Positions 17,439 through 26,854 are shown, numbered from the stretch's first letter. The stretch: DNA of 64,000 nt from Sva-07 sp963715285 (GCA_963715285.1 CAVQRU010000039.1:25701-89700), one strand, 5' to 3'. Program-made: numbers and translations. The notes: generated by a model from the sequence alone, not told the origin.

Positions 17439-18006
17439 TTCGCAGAACCGATACCCCTCACGATCGCCCGTGCCATCGTCTCTTCCTGATCGTTGCCGTC
17501 GCCCGTGCAGAACCAGGCAACCACCATGTCCTTCTTGGGTGAGATGTCGACCCCCTGACCACCGACACCGGCTTTGGACATGTCGCCGTCGGACATCACC
17601 GCATCCCACTGGTATCGGTTGGCGATCTTGCCCGCGTCATCGTAGAAGGATTGCGTGTTCTTCTTGCCGATGAAGCCCTTGTCGTACATGTCGACATGGG
17701 TCCGATCGTGAATCTTCTTCATGATCGCATCCGGGATGAGTTGTTCACCGGCGAGTTCCGTGCAGCTCGGCGTGAAGACCATGCCGAAGCGGGCGAGGTC
17801 ACGAAGCGTTGAATTGACCCCCATGAAGCCCAGCGTGTTGCCGGACGGGCTCAGCAGGTAGTAGGCGTCGTGCTCCATGCCCACCTTGCTCCAGATGCGA
17901 TCGCTGAACTGTTCGTCGAGGGGTTGGTCGGCGACGCGCTCGGCGATGAGGCAGATGACAAACGCATTGATCGAGTTGTATTCGAGTTTCTGATGACTCC
18001 TGAGCG
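17435..18006 (-). pseudogene. Truncated serine hydrolase (beta-lactamase class C-like) remnant
   Basis: Only the C-terminal half of a penicillin-binding/serine-hydrolase fold is present. It retains the Y-x-N type motif (EYNS) and a GGQG segment equivalent to the KTG box. The N-terminal half with the catalytic S-x-x-K is missing. Family similarity stops near 18006, where an unrelated sequence leads into the SulP gene. No plausible start lies at the break. The fragment is lower in GC than its neighbours and is coupled to the frameshifted epimerase. Confidence 0.7.
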
Positions 18007-18084
18007 GTGGCGCCGGCGCCATCTGCGAGGCTTTTCGCCCTGTTCGGATCGCGTAGAGTTCCGCCCGGGGAGGTGCGTCGCACC

Positions 18085-19962
18085 GTGAGTGGAGGGGACA
18101 CGACCACGTCGGAACGGTGGATACGGGTCGCCAGGTTCGTGCCCGTGCTCCAGTGGCTCCCTGCGTATCGGCGTGGCCGGCTGCGCAACGATCTGCTCGC
18201 AGGTGCGATCGTCGCCGCGTTGCTGGTTCCGCAGTCGCTGGGCTACGCGACGATCGCCGGCGTCCCCGTGCAGGTCGGGTTGTACGCGGTCCCACTCGCG
18301 CTGCTCGCCTACGGCGTGCTCGGATCATCACCCCAGCTGATCGTCGGTCCCGCCTCGACCGTCGCGATCGTGTCGGGATCGCTGGTCGCCGACATCTCCC
18401 GCGACAACCCGCAGGACGCGGTGGCGATCACGTCGGCCCTCGCCATCGCCGCAGGGCTCGTGCTCGTCCTGGCCGGCATGTTGCGGATCTCGTGGCTCGC
18501 CGAGTTCCTGTCGAAGCCGATCGTGACGGGCTTCGTCCTCGGGTTGACGCTGACGATCATCATCGGCGAACTGCCGACGATGCTCGGCATTCCGAAGCCG
18601 TCCGGGGATCTGATCGGGGTGTTCGTGCGCACGATGCAGAACCTCGACGAGACCCAGACGCAGACGGCCGTGGTCGGGGGTGCTGCGCTCGCCGTGCTGT
18701 TCGGCGGTCAACGCATCGCGCCGCGCGTCCCGTGGGGCCTGGTGACCCTCGTGCTCGGGGTCGTGGCATCGGTCGCGTTCGATCTGGAGGCCAAGGGCGT
18801 CGCCATGATCGGCGAGGTCCCCTCGGGGCTCCCCCCGCTCGGCCTGCCCTTCATCCCGCGCGACGACGTCGGACCCGTCCTGATCGGCGGGATGTCGCTC
18901 GGCCTCGTCGCCCTCGCCGAAGGCCTCGCCGCCAGTCGCCTCTTCGCGACCCGAGGGGGCTACCGCGTCGAGACGGACCGCGAGCTGGTGGGCATGGGAG
19001 CCGCCAACGTCGCCGCCGGGCTCTCCGGAGGGCTCGCCGTGGCCGGAAGTCTCTCGAAGACGGCCACCGCTGACCAGGCCGGCAGCGGGAGCCAGATCAC
19101 CGGGCTGACAGCCGCCGTCTTCACGACGGTCGTGATCGTCGCGTTCACCTGGGTGTTCACCGATCTCCCACAGGCGGTGCTCAGCGCAATCGTCGTCGCC
19201 GCGGTACGGAGTCTGATCGACGTCTCGGCCCTGCGCCGCTACCGACGGATCCGTCGAGCCGACTTCTTCGCAGCCGTGGTCGGCGTCGGTGCGGTCGTGC
19301 TGTTCGGGCCGTTGCCCGGACTCGGCATCGCGATCGCGACGTCGTTGCTGGCGATCGTCTACCGATCGTCGAGACCTCGCATGGACGTGCTCGGCAAGAT
19401 CGACGACGAGAAGGCCGCGTGGGGCAGGTTGCACAAGCACCCCGACAGGCGTCCGGTGGACGGCGTCGTCGTGGTGCGCCTCGATGCCCCGCTGTTCTGG
19501 GCGAACGCGACAGCGTTCGAGGAACAGTTGCTCGCCGAGGTCGATGACCGACCCGGCACCAGGGCGCTCGTTCTCGACCTCGAAGCCACGACGCAGCTCG
19601 ACACGACCAGCGCCGACGTCCTCACGCACTTGGCCCTCCAGCTCGAGAAGCGCGAGGTCAACCTCTACCTCGCCAGGGTCCTCCACCGCGTGAACACCGT
19701 GTTGCAGCGGTCGGGCTTCGGTGATGTGGTCGGCCCCGATCGCTTCTGGCACAGCATCTCGCAGTGCGTGCGCGCTGCGCGGCGCGATACGGGCCTGAAG
19801 GGCAACGGTGCGCGCTCGGGCCCATCGACCACTGCCGGTGAGCCACCTCCGAACCAGGTCGGACCGTCCGGCGACGGCGACGTCGAGGTGGAACACGTGA
19901 TCGAATGGGACGACGACGAGCAGGCCGCCGACGGTGGCCGGGCTGCTCCGACGACTTCCTGA
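18085..19962 (+). CDS. SulP-family anion transporter with STAS domain
   Basis: The 625-residue protein is an integral membrane carrier for sulfate or another anion. The N-terminal two thirds holds about 10-12 hydrophobic helices, including the VPQSLGYATIAG signature of the family. A STAS domain lies at about residues 470-590, and the tail is charged and probably disordered. The chosen start is the GTG at 18085. A GGGAGG lies 11 bases upstream and a TAGAGT box at 18054-18059. Substrate specificity cannot be read from sequence. Confidence 0.9.
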   Translation: MSGGDTTTSERWIRVARFVPVLQWLPAYRRGRLRNDLLAGAIVAALLVPQSLGYATIAGVPVQVGLYAVPLALLAYGVLGSSPQLIVGPASTVAIVSGSLVADISRDNPQDAVAITSALAIAAGLVLVLAGMLRISWLAEFLSKPIVTGFVLGLTLTIIIGELPTMLGIPKPSGDLIGVFVRTMQNLDETQTQTAVVGGAALAVLFGGQRIAPRVPWGLVTLVLGVVASVAFDLEAKGVAMIGEVPSGLPPLGLPFIPRDDVGPVLIGGMSLGLVALAEGLAASRLFATRGGYRVETDRELVGMGAANVAAGLSGGLAVAGSLSKTATADQAGSGSQITGLTAAVFTTVVIVAFTWVFTDLPQAVLSAIVVAAVRSLIDVSALRRYRRIRRADFFAAVVGVGAVVLFGPLPGLGIAIATSLLAIVYRSSRPRMDVLGKIDDEKAAWGRLHKHPDRRPVDGVVVVRLDAPLFWANATAFEEQLLAEVDDRPGTRALVLDLEATTQLDTTSADVLTHLALQLEKREVNLYLARVLHRVNTVLQRSGFGDVVGPDRFWHSISQCVRAARRDTGLKGNGARSGPSTTAGEPPPNQVGPSGDGDVEVEHVIEWDDDEQAADGGRAAPTTS

Positions 19963-20084
19963 CTCGAGTTCTCAGGAGCGGATCGGCGAACGCTTCACGG
20001 CGGCTCGACCCTCCCGGGACCGGAGCGTCCGAGACGGGTGAAGTTCGCGTGAGGAATCGCTCAAGTCGATGCAGCGTCGTGCCG

Positions 20085-21845
20085 ATGACCTGGCGTCCGC
20101 ATCAGCTTCCGGGGGTTCTCTTGGCCACGTTCCAGCCGTCACTCGACCATCTCGACGAACTCCTGGATCCGCTCGATGCCGACGGTTTCCAGGTCGCCCA
20201 GCAGCTGTCGGTCCTCGACGACGAGTGGACCGTCTACACCCGCCCGCAGCTCGGCCAGGACGTCCCCGACTTCGTGCTCGTGCACGATCGGCACGGCGCG
20301 ATCGTCATCGACCTCTTCGCCGATCAGCCGAACGTCGTCGACGTGGCTCGGCGACACCGCAGCACGGTCGTGGATCAGTTCTTCGCCCTCCCGGGCGACG
20401 ATCGCGATCCGGGAGCGTCCGTGCGGTCCGCCGTCGTCGCCCCTCATCTCACGACCACCGCGGCCGCTGCCGAGATCCCGCTCGATCCATCCCACGCAAC
20501 GGTGCTGCTCTGGGGGTCCGATGTGCTCGAGAAGCATCTCGCCGGAGTCGTCATGGCCCCGCCCGGCGTGGTGGCGTCTGCCGAGTCGGTCCGGCGTCTG
20601 CACCGCCAGTTGGTGGTCGACGGGGTCTCGCACGGGATGGTCGCCCCGGTGCAGCTCAGCGCCGAGGCGAGAATGGTCGCTGCGAACCCGAAGGGCTCGA
20701 CAATCCGCGGGGTCACCGGCCCGCCGGGCAGCGGCAAGACGTTCGCGCTCACCGCTCGCGCCGCGCGGCTCGCCGCAGAGGGCAAGAGCGTGTTGGTGCT
20801 CTGCTTCAACCTCACCTTGGCCCACCGCCTGCGCCGCCTCGTCGAGCAACGGTGCGCCGAGTACGGCGCCAACCCGGCCCGGGTGACCTGCACCAGCTTT
20901 CACACCTTCTGCGCCCGGACGGTCGACGATGCGGCGCTGGCCGGCATCGTCGCCCCGGAGCCGGCGCGTGGCACGTGGCCCGAGAAGATCGTCGTCAAGA
21001 CCGACCACGTGCTGAGCCACGGTTACGAGCGACGGTTCGATGCCGTGCTCGTCGACGAAGGGCAGGACTTCCACATCCAGTGGTGGAACCTGCTTCGTGA
21101 CCGCGTGGTGCGACCGGGTGGCGAGATGCTGCTCGTGACGGACCCGACGGTCGACCTGTACGGCAAGTCGACGTGGGCAACACCGAGCACGCTCGAGTCG
21201 GCCGGTTTCACCGAACCGTGGATCGACATGACCGGCTCGTACCGGATGGCGCCCGAGCTGATCGAATCCACCAACCTCTTCGCCCGCGAGTACGTGTCCG
21301 ACGACGCACCGGTGCCGCTGGTCCCGGAGGATCAATCGGCCGTGGTCGGCACCGTCTCCTCCGGTCATCGTTCGTGGCGCAACGTCGGTCGGGTGGCCGA
21401 CCTCGGGCCGGAGATCGGCCGTGAGGTGGTACGGCTCCTGCGCGAGCACCCCGACCTCGCCCCTCGCGACGTGATCTACCTGTGCGAATACCACCATGAC
21501 GGGCTCGCCGCCGCGGAGGTCATCGAGGCGGCCGGCTACCCGGTCCACCACGTGTACAGCCGCGACCCTGACGAGCGCCAACGCCGCAAGTCCCGATTCT
21601 GGCCGGATGCCGACGCCGTCAAGGGCTGCACCGTGCACGCCTTCAAGGGGTGGGAGAGCCCGGCGGTCGTGCTCGGCATCGGCATGGAGGAACGGTCGCG
21701 GCGTCTCGCCTACACCGCGATGACCCGCGTGACCTCGACGACGGGCCTCACGTCGTCGTATCTCGTCGTGGTCAACGCCGACCCACGGATGGTCGAGTTC
21801 ACCGAGCGCTTCGAACACGGGGCACCGGTCGGCGTCGACGTCTGA
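20085..21845 (+). CDS. UvrD-like superfamily 1 helicase/ATPase with nuclease-like N-terminus
   Basis: The 586-residue protein has Walker A GPPGSGKT at about residue 213, the Walker B-type VLVDEGQD and a late VHAFKGWES motif. These mark a UvrD/PcrA-like helicase domain. The first 200 residues resemble NERD-type nuclease-related domains but lack a clear full catalytic set. It may act in DNA or RNA repair or defence; the function is not assigned. A CAGCGT box 7 bases upstream supports the ATG at 20085, although an upstream extension is open. Confidence 0.75.
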   Translation: MTWRPHQLPGVLLATFQPSLDHLDELLDPLDADGFQVAQQLSVLDDEWTVYTRPQLGQDVPDFVLVHDRHGAIVIDLFADQPNVVDVARRHRSTVVDQFFALPGDDRDPGASVRSAVVAPHLTTTAAAAEIPLDPSHATVLLWGSDVLEKHLAGVVMAPPGVVASAESVRRLHRQLVVDGVSHGMVAPVQLSAEARMVAANPKGSTIRGVTGPPGSGKTFALTARAARLAAEGKSVLVLCFNLTLAHRLRRLVEQRCAEYGANPARVTCTSFHTFCARTVDDAALAGIVAPEPARGTWPEKIVVKTDHVLSHGYERRFDAVLVDEGQDFHIQWWNLLRDRVVRPGGEMLLVTDPTVDLYGKSTWATPSTLESAGFTEPWIDMTGSYRMAPELIESTNLFAREYVSDDAPVPLVPEDQSAVVGTVSSGHRSWRNVGRVADLGPEIGREVVRLLREHPDLAPRDVIYLCEYHHDGLAAAEVIEAAGYPVHHVYSRDPDERQRRKSRFWPDADAVKGCTVHAFKGWESPAVVLGIGMEERSRRLAYTAMTRVTSTTGLTSSYLVVVNADPRMVEFTERFEHGAPVGVDV

Positions 21846-21873
21846 CGTCGGGTGTCACGGGTCGCCGACGCAC

Positions 21874-21879
21874 TACCGT
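21874..21879 (+). promoter_or_regulatory. -10 box TACCGT of the MazG-like gene
   Basis: TACCGT ends seven bases before the ATG at 21887, without a ribosome-binding site. It fits the leaderless pattern. Confidence 0.5.
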
Positions 21880-21886
21880 CGGCACG

Positions 21887-22165
21887 ATGGACTTCGCGGA
21901 ACTCCAGGACGTCATCGAGCGGACGTACGGCGACCGCGACCGTCAGCGTGGCGTGTCGGCCACCGTCGCGTGGCTGACCGAGGAGATCGGTGAGCTCGCC
22001 CAGGCGGTCCGCAAGGGCACCCACGAGCAACGCGTTCACGAGTTCGGCGACGTGGTCGCCTGGGTGGCAACGCTGGCCAACCAGCAGGGCGTCGACCTGA
22101 ACGAAGCGGTCGCCCGCTACGGCGCCGGCTGCCCCAAGTGCGCCTCGATCCCCTGCGTCTGCTGA
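21887..22165 (+). CDS. MazG-like nucleotide pyrophosphohydrolase
   Basis: The 92-residue single-domain protein has the MazG helix motif EEIGELAQAVRKG followed by the GDVVAW acidic helix. It probably hydrolyses non-canonical or excess NTPs to NMP and pyrophosphate. The C-terminus GCPKCASIPCVC contains four cysteines that could bind a metal, a tail common in short MazG relatives. It converges with asd, with only one base between the two stop codons. Confidence 0.85.
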   Translation: MDFAELQDVIERTYGDRDRQRGVSATVAWLTEEIGELAQAVRKGTHEQRVHEFGDVVAWVATLANQQGVDLNEAVARYGAGCPKCASIPCVC

Positions 22166-22166
22166 C

Positions 22167-23207
22167 TCAGACGAGCAGTTCCGCGATCTGGATCGCGTTG
22201 AGGGCTGCGCCCTTGCGGAGGTTGTCGTTGCTCACGAACAGCGCCAGCCCGCGTCCACCGGGCACGCCTTCGTCGGCCCTGATGCGGCCGACGTAGGTCG
22301 GATCCTGACCAGCGGCCTCGAGCGGTGTCGGGATGTCCGAGAGCACGACACCCGGAGCGTCGGCGAGCAGCTCGTACGCGCGCTCGACCGAGATCGGCCG
22401 CTCGAACTCGGCGTTGATCGACAGCGAGTGCCCCGTGAACACCGGCACCCGTACGCAGGTGCCGGACACGAGCAGATCGGGGATCGCGAGGATCTTGCGG
22501 CTCTCGTTGCGCAGCTTCTGTTCCTCGTCGGTCTCGAACGAACCGTCGTCGACGATCGATCCGGCGAGCGGCAGCACGTTGAACGCGATCGGCTTGGCGA
22601 ACTTCTCCGGCGTGGGGAACGCGACGGCGGCACCGTCGTGGGTGAGCGCCGCTGCCTGATCGACGACCTGGCGGGCCTGCTTGTCGAGTTCGTCGACACC
22701 GGCCAGGCCGCCGCCCGACACCGCCTGGTACGTGGCGGCGATGATCCGGGTCAGCCCGGCCTCGTCGTGCAGCGGCTTCAGCACCGGCATGAACGCCATC
22801 GTCGTGCAGTTCGGGTTGGCGATGATGCCCTTGGGGGTGTCGGTGGCGAGGTCGCCGTTCACCTCGGCGACGATCAGCGGAACCTCCGGGTCCATCCGGA
22901 ACGCCGACGAGTTGTCGATCACGACGGCACCGGCAGCGGCGAACTTCGCGGCGTACGCGCGTGACGAGGTGGCGCCTGCCGAGAACAGCGCGATGTCGAG
23001 CCCGCTCGGGTCGGCGGTCTCGGCGTCCTCGACGACGACGTCGACGCCCTTCCAGGGAAGCGTGCTGCCTGCGGACCGCGCGGAGGCGAAGTACCGCATC
23101 TCGGCGACCGGGAAGTCGCGCTCGTCGAGGAGGCGACGCATGACGCTGCCGACCTGCCCGGTCGCACCGACCACACCGACTCGGAGCCCTTGTGCTGCTG
23201 CAGACAT
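22167..23207 (-). CDS. asd: Aspartate-semialdehyde dehydrogenase
   Basis: The enzyme reduces aspartyl phosphate to aspartate semialdehyde with NADPH, for lysine, diaminopimelate, threonine and methionine synthesis. The 346-residue protein has the GATGQVGSVM nucleotide motif at the N-terminus and the catalytic cysteine in ANPNCTT. The conserved TYQAVSGGG segment follows. The start is ATG at 23207, seven bases after a TATCGT box. The aspartate kinase gene lies 2.3 kb away on the same strand, separated by two other genes. Confidence 0.95.
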   Translation of the reverse strand: MSAAAQGLRVGVVGATGQVGSVMRRLLDERDFPVAEMRYFASARSAGSTLPWKGVDVVVEDAETADPSGLDIALFSAGATSSRAYAAKFAAAGAVVIDNSSAFRMDPEVPLIVAEVNGDLATDTPKGIIANPNCTTMAFMPVLKPLHDEAGLTRIIAATYQAVSGGGLAGVDELDKQARQVVDQAAALTHDGAAVAFPTPEKFAKPIAFNVLPLAGSIVDDGSFETDEEQKLRNESRKILAIPDLLVSGTCVRVPVFTGHSLSINAEFERPISVERAYELLADAPGVVLSDIPTPLEAAGQDPTYVGRIRADEGVPGGRGLALFVSNDNLRKGAALNAIQIAELLV

Positions 23208-23214
23208 GGCCCAG

Positions 23215-23220
23215 ACGATA
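23215..23220 (-). promoter_or_regulatory. -10 box TATCGT of asd
   Basis: On the minus strand TATCGT ends seven bases before the asd ATG. The mRNA is therefore predicted to be leaderless. Confidence 0.5.
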
Positions 23221-23300
23221 ACGCCGGTCGCCGGAAGGGGCGCCGAAGGTTTCGCGACCGCGCTGGGCGGTACCTCGATCGCTCTGGCACAATCGTCCGC

Positions 23301-24140
23301 ATGCGTCGTCGTCCCCAACTCGTTCCATGGAAGGCGGCCGGTCGGACCAGCGAACGTCAGGCGAGCGCCGACGACGTCGTGCGCACGACCGGGTGGGTGT
23401 TCAACAACGAGACCGGCAGCGAGTTGACGCTCGAGCAGTTCGTCGCCACCGGCGACTCCGAAGTGCCGGCCTACCTCACGGTGTTCGGCCTTCGATCACC
23501 CGACGCCGAAGGTCGCTCGCCCGCCGACAAGACGCTCGTCGAGATCGGTTCCGGCATCGGCCGGATGACGTGCGCGTTCACGCGTGAGTACGAAACCGTC
23601 GTCGCGTGCGATCTCGACGCCGGATTTCTCGAGCGCTGCATCGAGACGGTGAGCCAGTTCGGCAACGTCGACCGGCTGCGGACCAGTCACGTCACCGACG
23701 GTCACACCCTCGATCTCCCGCCGAACTCCACCGATGTGGCGTTCAGCTACATCACGCTGCAGCACTGCGAACCCGACGATGCGCTGGAACTCACCTCCGA
23801 AGCGGTCCGCATCACGCGTCCCGGCGGCAAGATCGTGCTCAACTACCGCGCCAGGAGCGCCCAGGACGTCGTGTTGTTGCCACTGGGCGCCATCACCCGG
23901 GCACAGTTCCGGATCCCGAAGTACGGGCCGTGGCTCTCCCAGCGCCGGTGGGCCGCCCGTCTCGGTTGGCAGGCGAACCGGCTCCAGCCCGACGAACTGA
24001 TCGGGCCACTGTCCCCGCTGCTGACCGACATCGAGATCTGGCGCAACCCGAAGAGCAAGATCTCCGGACGCGGCGCCAAGGTGCAGGAGTTCGACGGGAT
24101 CAACCCTCACCACTACTGGTTGATCGCCACCGTCCGCTGA
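23301..24140 (+). CDS. SAM-dependent methyltransferase, class I
   Basis: The 279-residue protein has a Rossmann methyltransferase core. Motif I is VEIGSGIGRMT, followed by an acidic D in ACDLDAGFL, a SYITLQHCEPDD segment and RPGGKIVLNYRA. The substrate is not predictable. A CACAAT box sits seven bases before the ATG at 23301. It diverges from asd across 93 bases and converges with the CNNM-type gene. Confidence 0.8.
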   Translation: MRRRPQLVPWKAAGRTSERQASADDVVRTTGWVFNNETGSELTLEQFVATGDSEVPAYLTVFGLRSPDAEGRSPADKTLVEIGSGIGRMTCAFTREYETVVACDLDAGFLERCIETVSQFGNVDRLRTSHVTDGHTLDLPPNSTDVAFSYITLQHCEPDDALELTSEAVRITRPGGKIVLNYRARSAQDVVLLPLGAITRAQFRIPKYGPWLSQRRWAARLGWQANRLQPDELIGPLSPLLTDIEIWRNPKSKISGRGAKVQEFDGINPHHYWLIATVR

Positions 24141-24182
24141 CCGGTACGGCCGCTCCCGCCTCCGGTCGCCTCGGGCTGCCGG

Positions 24183-25475
24183 TCACCCCGGGCTGGTCGG
24201 TGTCGGGGTCGGGTCGGCTGGGCGGATCGCGAGTTGTCGGATGCGGTGGCGCTCGATCGCACGGACCTCGATCAGCCAGTCGCCGACGACCAAGGTCTCG
24301 CCGACCGACGGGAACCGTCCGAGTTCGTCGAGCACCAGACCGGACACCGTGGTGAAGTCGCCGCTCGGGAGTTCCACGTCGAGGTCGACGAGATCGTGGA
24401 CGGGGAAGCTGCCGGGCAGCGTGATCGTTCCGTCGGGCTCGTGCCCGATCCTCGACAGATCCGGGTCGGTCTCGTCGTAGATCTCACCGACCAGTTCCTC
24501 GACCAGGTCTTCGACCGTGACGATCCCGAGCGCCTGGCCGTGCTCGCCGATCACCACCGCCATCTGGGTGCGGTGCGTCTGGAACTCGCGCAGGGCCGTG
24601 AGCACGCGCGCCGCATCGGGAAACGCCGGCATCTCGCGCATCTGCTCGGTGACGGACTCGTCGCTCCGCCCGATGAGATTGCGGAGGCGGACCATCCCCA
24701 CGGTCCGGTCGAGGTTGCGCTTCTCGGCAACCGGTGCCCGTGAGTGACCGGTCTCGAGCAAGTACGTCAACGCCTCGGCGCAGGTGGCCGCGGCATCGAT
24801 GATCGCGACGTCGTTGCGGGGCACCATCACCTCGTCGAGTCGACGTTCGGCGATCTCGAACGCCCCGTCGATGATCAGGCGTTGTTCGTCGGAGAAGGTC
24901 TCGTGGATCGCGACCATGTCGCGGAGTTCCTCCTCGGTGACGACCTCGCGCTGCATGTCCGGGTCGCCGCCGAGCAGCCGCACCGCGATGTCGGTGGAGC
25001 GCGACAGCAACCACACGACCGGCTTGGTCAGTGTCGACAGCACGTCGAGCGGCCGGGCCATCACCATGCCCCACTTCTCCGCCCGCTGCATGGCGATGCG
25101 TTTCGGTGCGAGTTCGCCGAACACGAGCGTGAAGTACGCGAGCACGAGGGTGACGATGATCACCGAGGCGGCCTCGGCGGCGCCGCCGAGGAAGCTCAGC
25201 GGTTCCTCGAGCGGTTGCGCGAGCGAGACGGCGGCGGCAGCCGAGGCCAGGAAGCCGGCGAGGGTGATGCCGATCTGGATCGTCGCGAGGAACTGGTTCG
25301 GTTGCCGAGCAAGGCGGGCGAGCACCATCCCGGTCGACGAGCGTTCCTCGAGCCGCTGGAGCTGACTCTCGCGCAGCGACACCAGAGCGAGTTCGGTGCC
25401 GGCGAACGCGGCGTTGATCACCACGAGCACGCCGACGAGCATGAGCTGCGGCCAGATGTCTCCCACTTCCGACAT
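24183..25475 (-). CDS. CNNM/CorC-family membrane protein (HlyC/CorC type)
   Basis: The 430-residue protein has the three-part layout of the family. A DUF21 membrane domain with four hydrophobic segments spans about residues 1-190. A pair of CBS domains occupies about 205-330, and a CorC_HlyC domain about 345-425. Such proteins bind Mg-ATP and are linked to magnesium or cobalt export. It lies just downstream of lysC on the same strand, 35 bases after its stop codon, so co-transcription is possible. Confidence 0.9.
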   Translation of the reverse strand: MSEVGDIWPQLMLVGVLVVINAAFAGTELALVSLRESQLQRLEERSSTGMVLARLARQPNQFLATIQIGITLAGFLASAAAAVSLAQPLEEPLSFLGGAAEAASVIIVTLVLAYFTLVFGELAPKRIAMQRAEKWGMVMARPLDVLSTLTKPVVWLLSRSTDIAVRLLGGDPDMQREVVTEEELRDMVAIHETFSDEQRLIIDGAFEIAERRLDEVMVPRNDVAIIDAAATCAEALTYLLETGHSRAPVAEKRNLDRTVGMVRLRNLIGRSDESVTEQMREMPAFPDAARVLTALREFQTHRTQMAVVIGEHGQALGIVTVEDLVEELVGEIYDETDPDLSRIGHEPDGTITLPGSFPVHDLVDLDVELPSGDFTTVSGLVLDELGRFPSVGETLVVGDWLIEVRAIERHRIRQLAIRPADPTPTPTSPG

Positions 25476-25510
25476 TCAAGCAAGGTCGCGACCGACCCGC
25501 CCGCCTCGGG

Positions 25511-26761
25511 TTACTTGCGTTCCGGGAGCGGGGCGCTGTAGTCGGCGCCCGAGTCGAGGCCGAAGGCGGTGTGCAGCGCCCGTGCGGCGCGCTCCATGTC
25601 GCCCGCCGAGCACACCACCGACACACGGATCGTCGAGGTCGAGATCATCTCGATGTTGACGCCCTCGTCCGCGAGGACGCGGAACATCTTGGCGGCGATC
25701 CCCGGGGCGGACTTCATGCCGGCGCCCACCAGCGACACCTTGGCGATGTCGTTGTCGTGGGACACGCCGGTCGCACCGATCTCGGTGGCGACACGCGACA
25801 CGATCTGTTCGGCCTCGCCCATGTCGGCCATCGGCATCGTGAAGCTGATGTCGGTCGTGCCCTGCGTCGAGGTGTTCTGCACGATCATGTCGACGTTCAC
25901 GTTGGCATCGGCGAGCGGTTCGAACAGTGCCGCGGAGATGCCCGGGCGGTCGGGGACCCCGAACACGGTGACCTTCGCTTCGGACATGTCGGTGACGACA
26001 CCGGAGATGATCGGATCTTCCACGGAAGCCTCCTCGTTGGTGACCCACGTTCCGGGTTCCCAGGTGAATGCGGAACGGACGTGGAGGGGTACGTCGTGAT
26101 TGCGGGCGAACTCGACCGAACGCAGCGCGAGCACCTTGGAGCCCGCGCCGGCCATCTCGAGCATCTCGTCGAAGTGGACCTTGGCGAGCTTGCGGGCCTG
26201 CGGCACGATGCGCGGGTCGGCGGTGAACACGCCCGTGACGTCGGTGTAGATCTCGCAGGCGTCGGCGCCCATCGCCTGGGCCAGCGCGGACGCGGTCAGG
26301 TCGGACGCACCGCGACCCATCGTGGTGATCTCCTTGTCGGTGCTCACCCCCTGGAATCCGGCGATCACACAGACCTTGCCGGCGGCCGTCGCCTCGCGGA
26401 CCCGATCGCCCTTGACCTCGATGATCTTGGCCTTGCGGTGTGCGGTGTCGGTGATGATGCCGACCTGGCTGCCGGTGAAGCTCACGGCGTCGATGCCCCG
26501 GTCGGCGAGGGCCATGGTCATCAGCGCCGCGGTGACGCGTTCACCGGTGGTGAGCAGCATGTCCATCTCTCGTCCGGGCTGCGTGCTCGACACCGAGTTG
26601 GCGAGGGCGATCAGATTGTCGGTGGCCTTGCCCATCGCGGACACGACCACGATCACGTCGTTGCCGCGCTTCTTGGTGAACGCGACGTTGTCCGCCACCG
26701 CGCGGATGCGGTCGGGATCGGCAACGGAGGTGCCGCCGTACTTCTGGACGATCAGTGCCAC
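25511..26761 (-). CDS. lysC: Aspartate kinase
   Basis: The enzyme phosphorylates aspartate in the first step of the aspartate-family pathway. The 416-residue protein has the N-terminal KYGGTSV motif and two C-terminal ACT domains that normally carry lysine and threonine feedback control. The start is GTG at 26761. TAGCCT lies nine bases upstream, slightly further than in other leaderless genes here. A 51-base palindrome separates it from the upstream same-strand gene, so it is probably transcribed on its own. Confidence 0.95.
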   Translation of the reverse strand: MALIVQKYGGTSVADPDRIRAVADNVAFTKKRGNDVIVVVSAMGKATDNLIALANSVSSTQPGREMDMLLTTGERVTAALMTMALADRGIDAVSFTGSQVGIITDTAHRKAKIIEVKGDRVREATAAGKVCVIAGFQGVSTDKEITTMGRGASDLTASALAQAMGADACEIYTDVTGVFTADPRIVPQARKLAKVHFDEMLEMAGAGSKVLALRSVEFARNHDVPLHVRSAFTWEPGTWVTNEEASVEDPIISGVVTDMSEAKVTVFGVPDRPGISAALFEPLADANVNVDMIVQNTSTQGTTDISFTMPMADMGEAEQIVSRVATEIGATGVSHDNDIAKVSLVGAGMKSAPGIAAKMFRVLADEGVNIEMISTSTIRVSVVCSAGDMERAARALHTAFGLDSGADYSAPLPERK

Positions 26762-26803
26762 GGGTATCGCAGGCTACAACCGCACTCGGGCCACACCCCG
26801 CTG

Positions 26804-26854
26804 CGTTCTCGTGAACAAGGTGCGGCCATGGGCCGCACCTTGTTCACGAGAACG
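26804..26854. terminator. Perfect 24-bp inverted repeat upstream of lysC
   Basis: Arms at 26804-26827 and 26831-26854 are exact reverse complements separated by the three bases ATG. The element sits between the stop of the monooxygenase-fold gene (26871) and the lysC promoter, both on the minus strand, so a transcription terminator is the best reading. Its length and perfection are greater than most intrinsic terminators. An operator or a mobile palindrome is an alternative. Confidence 0.65.
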
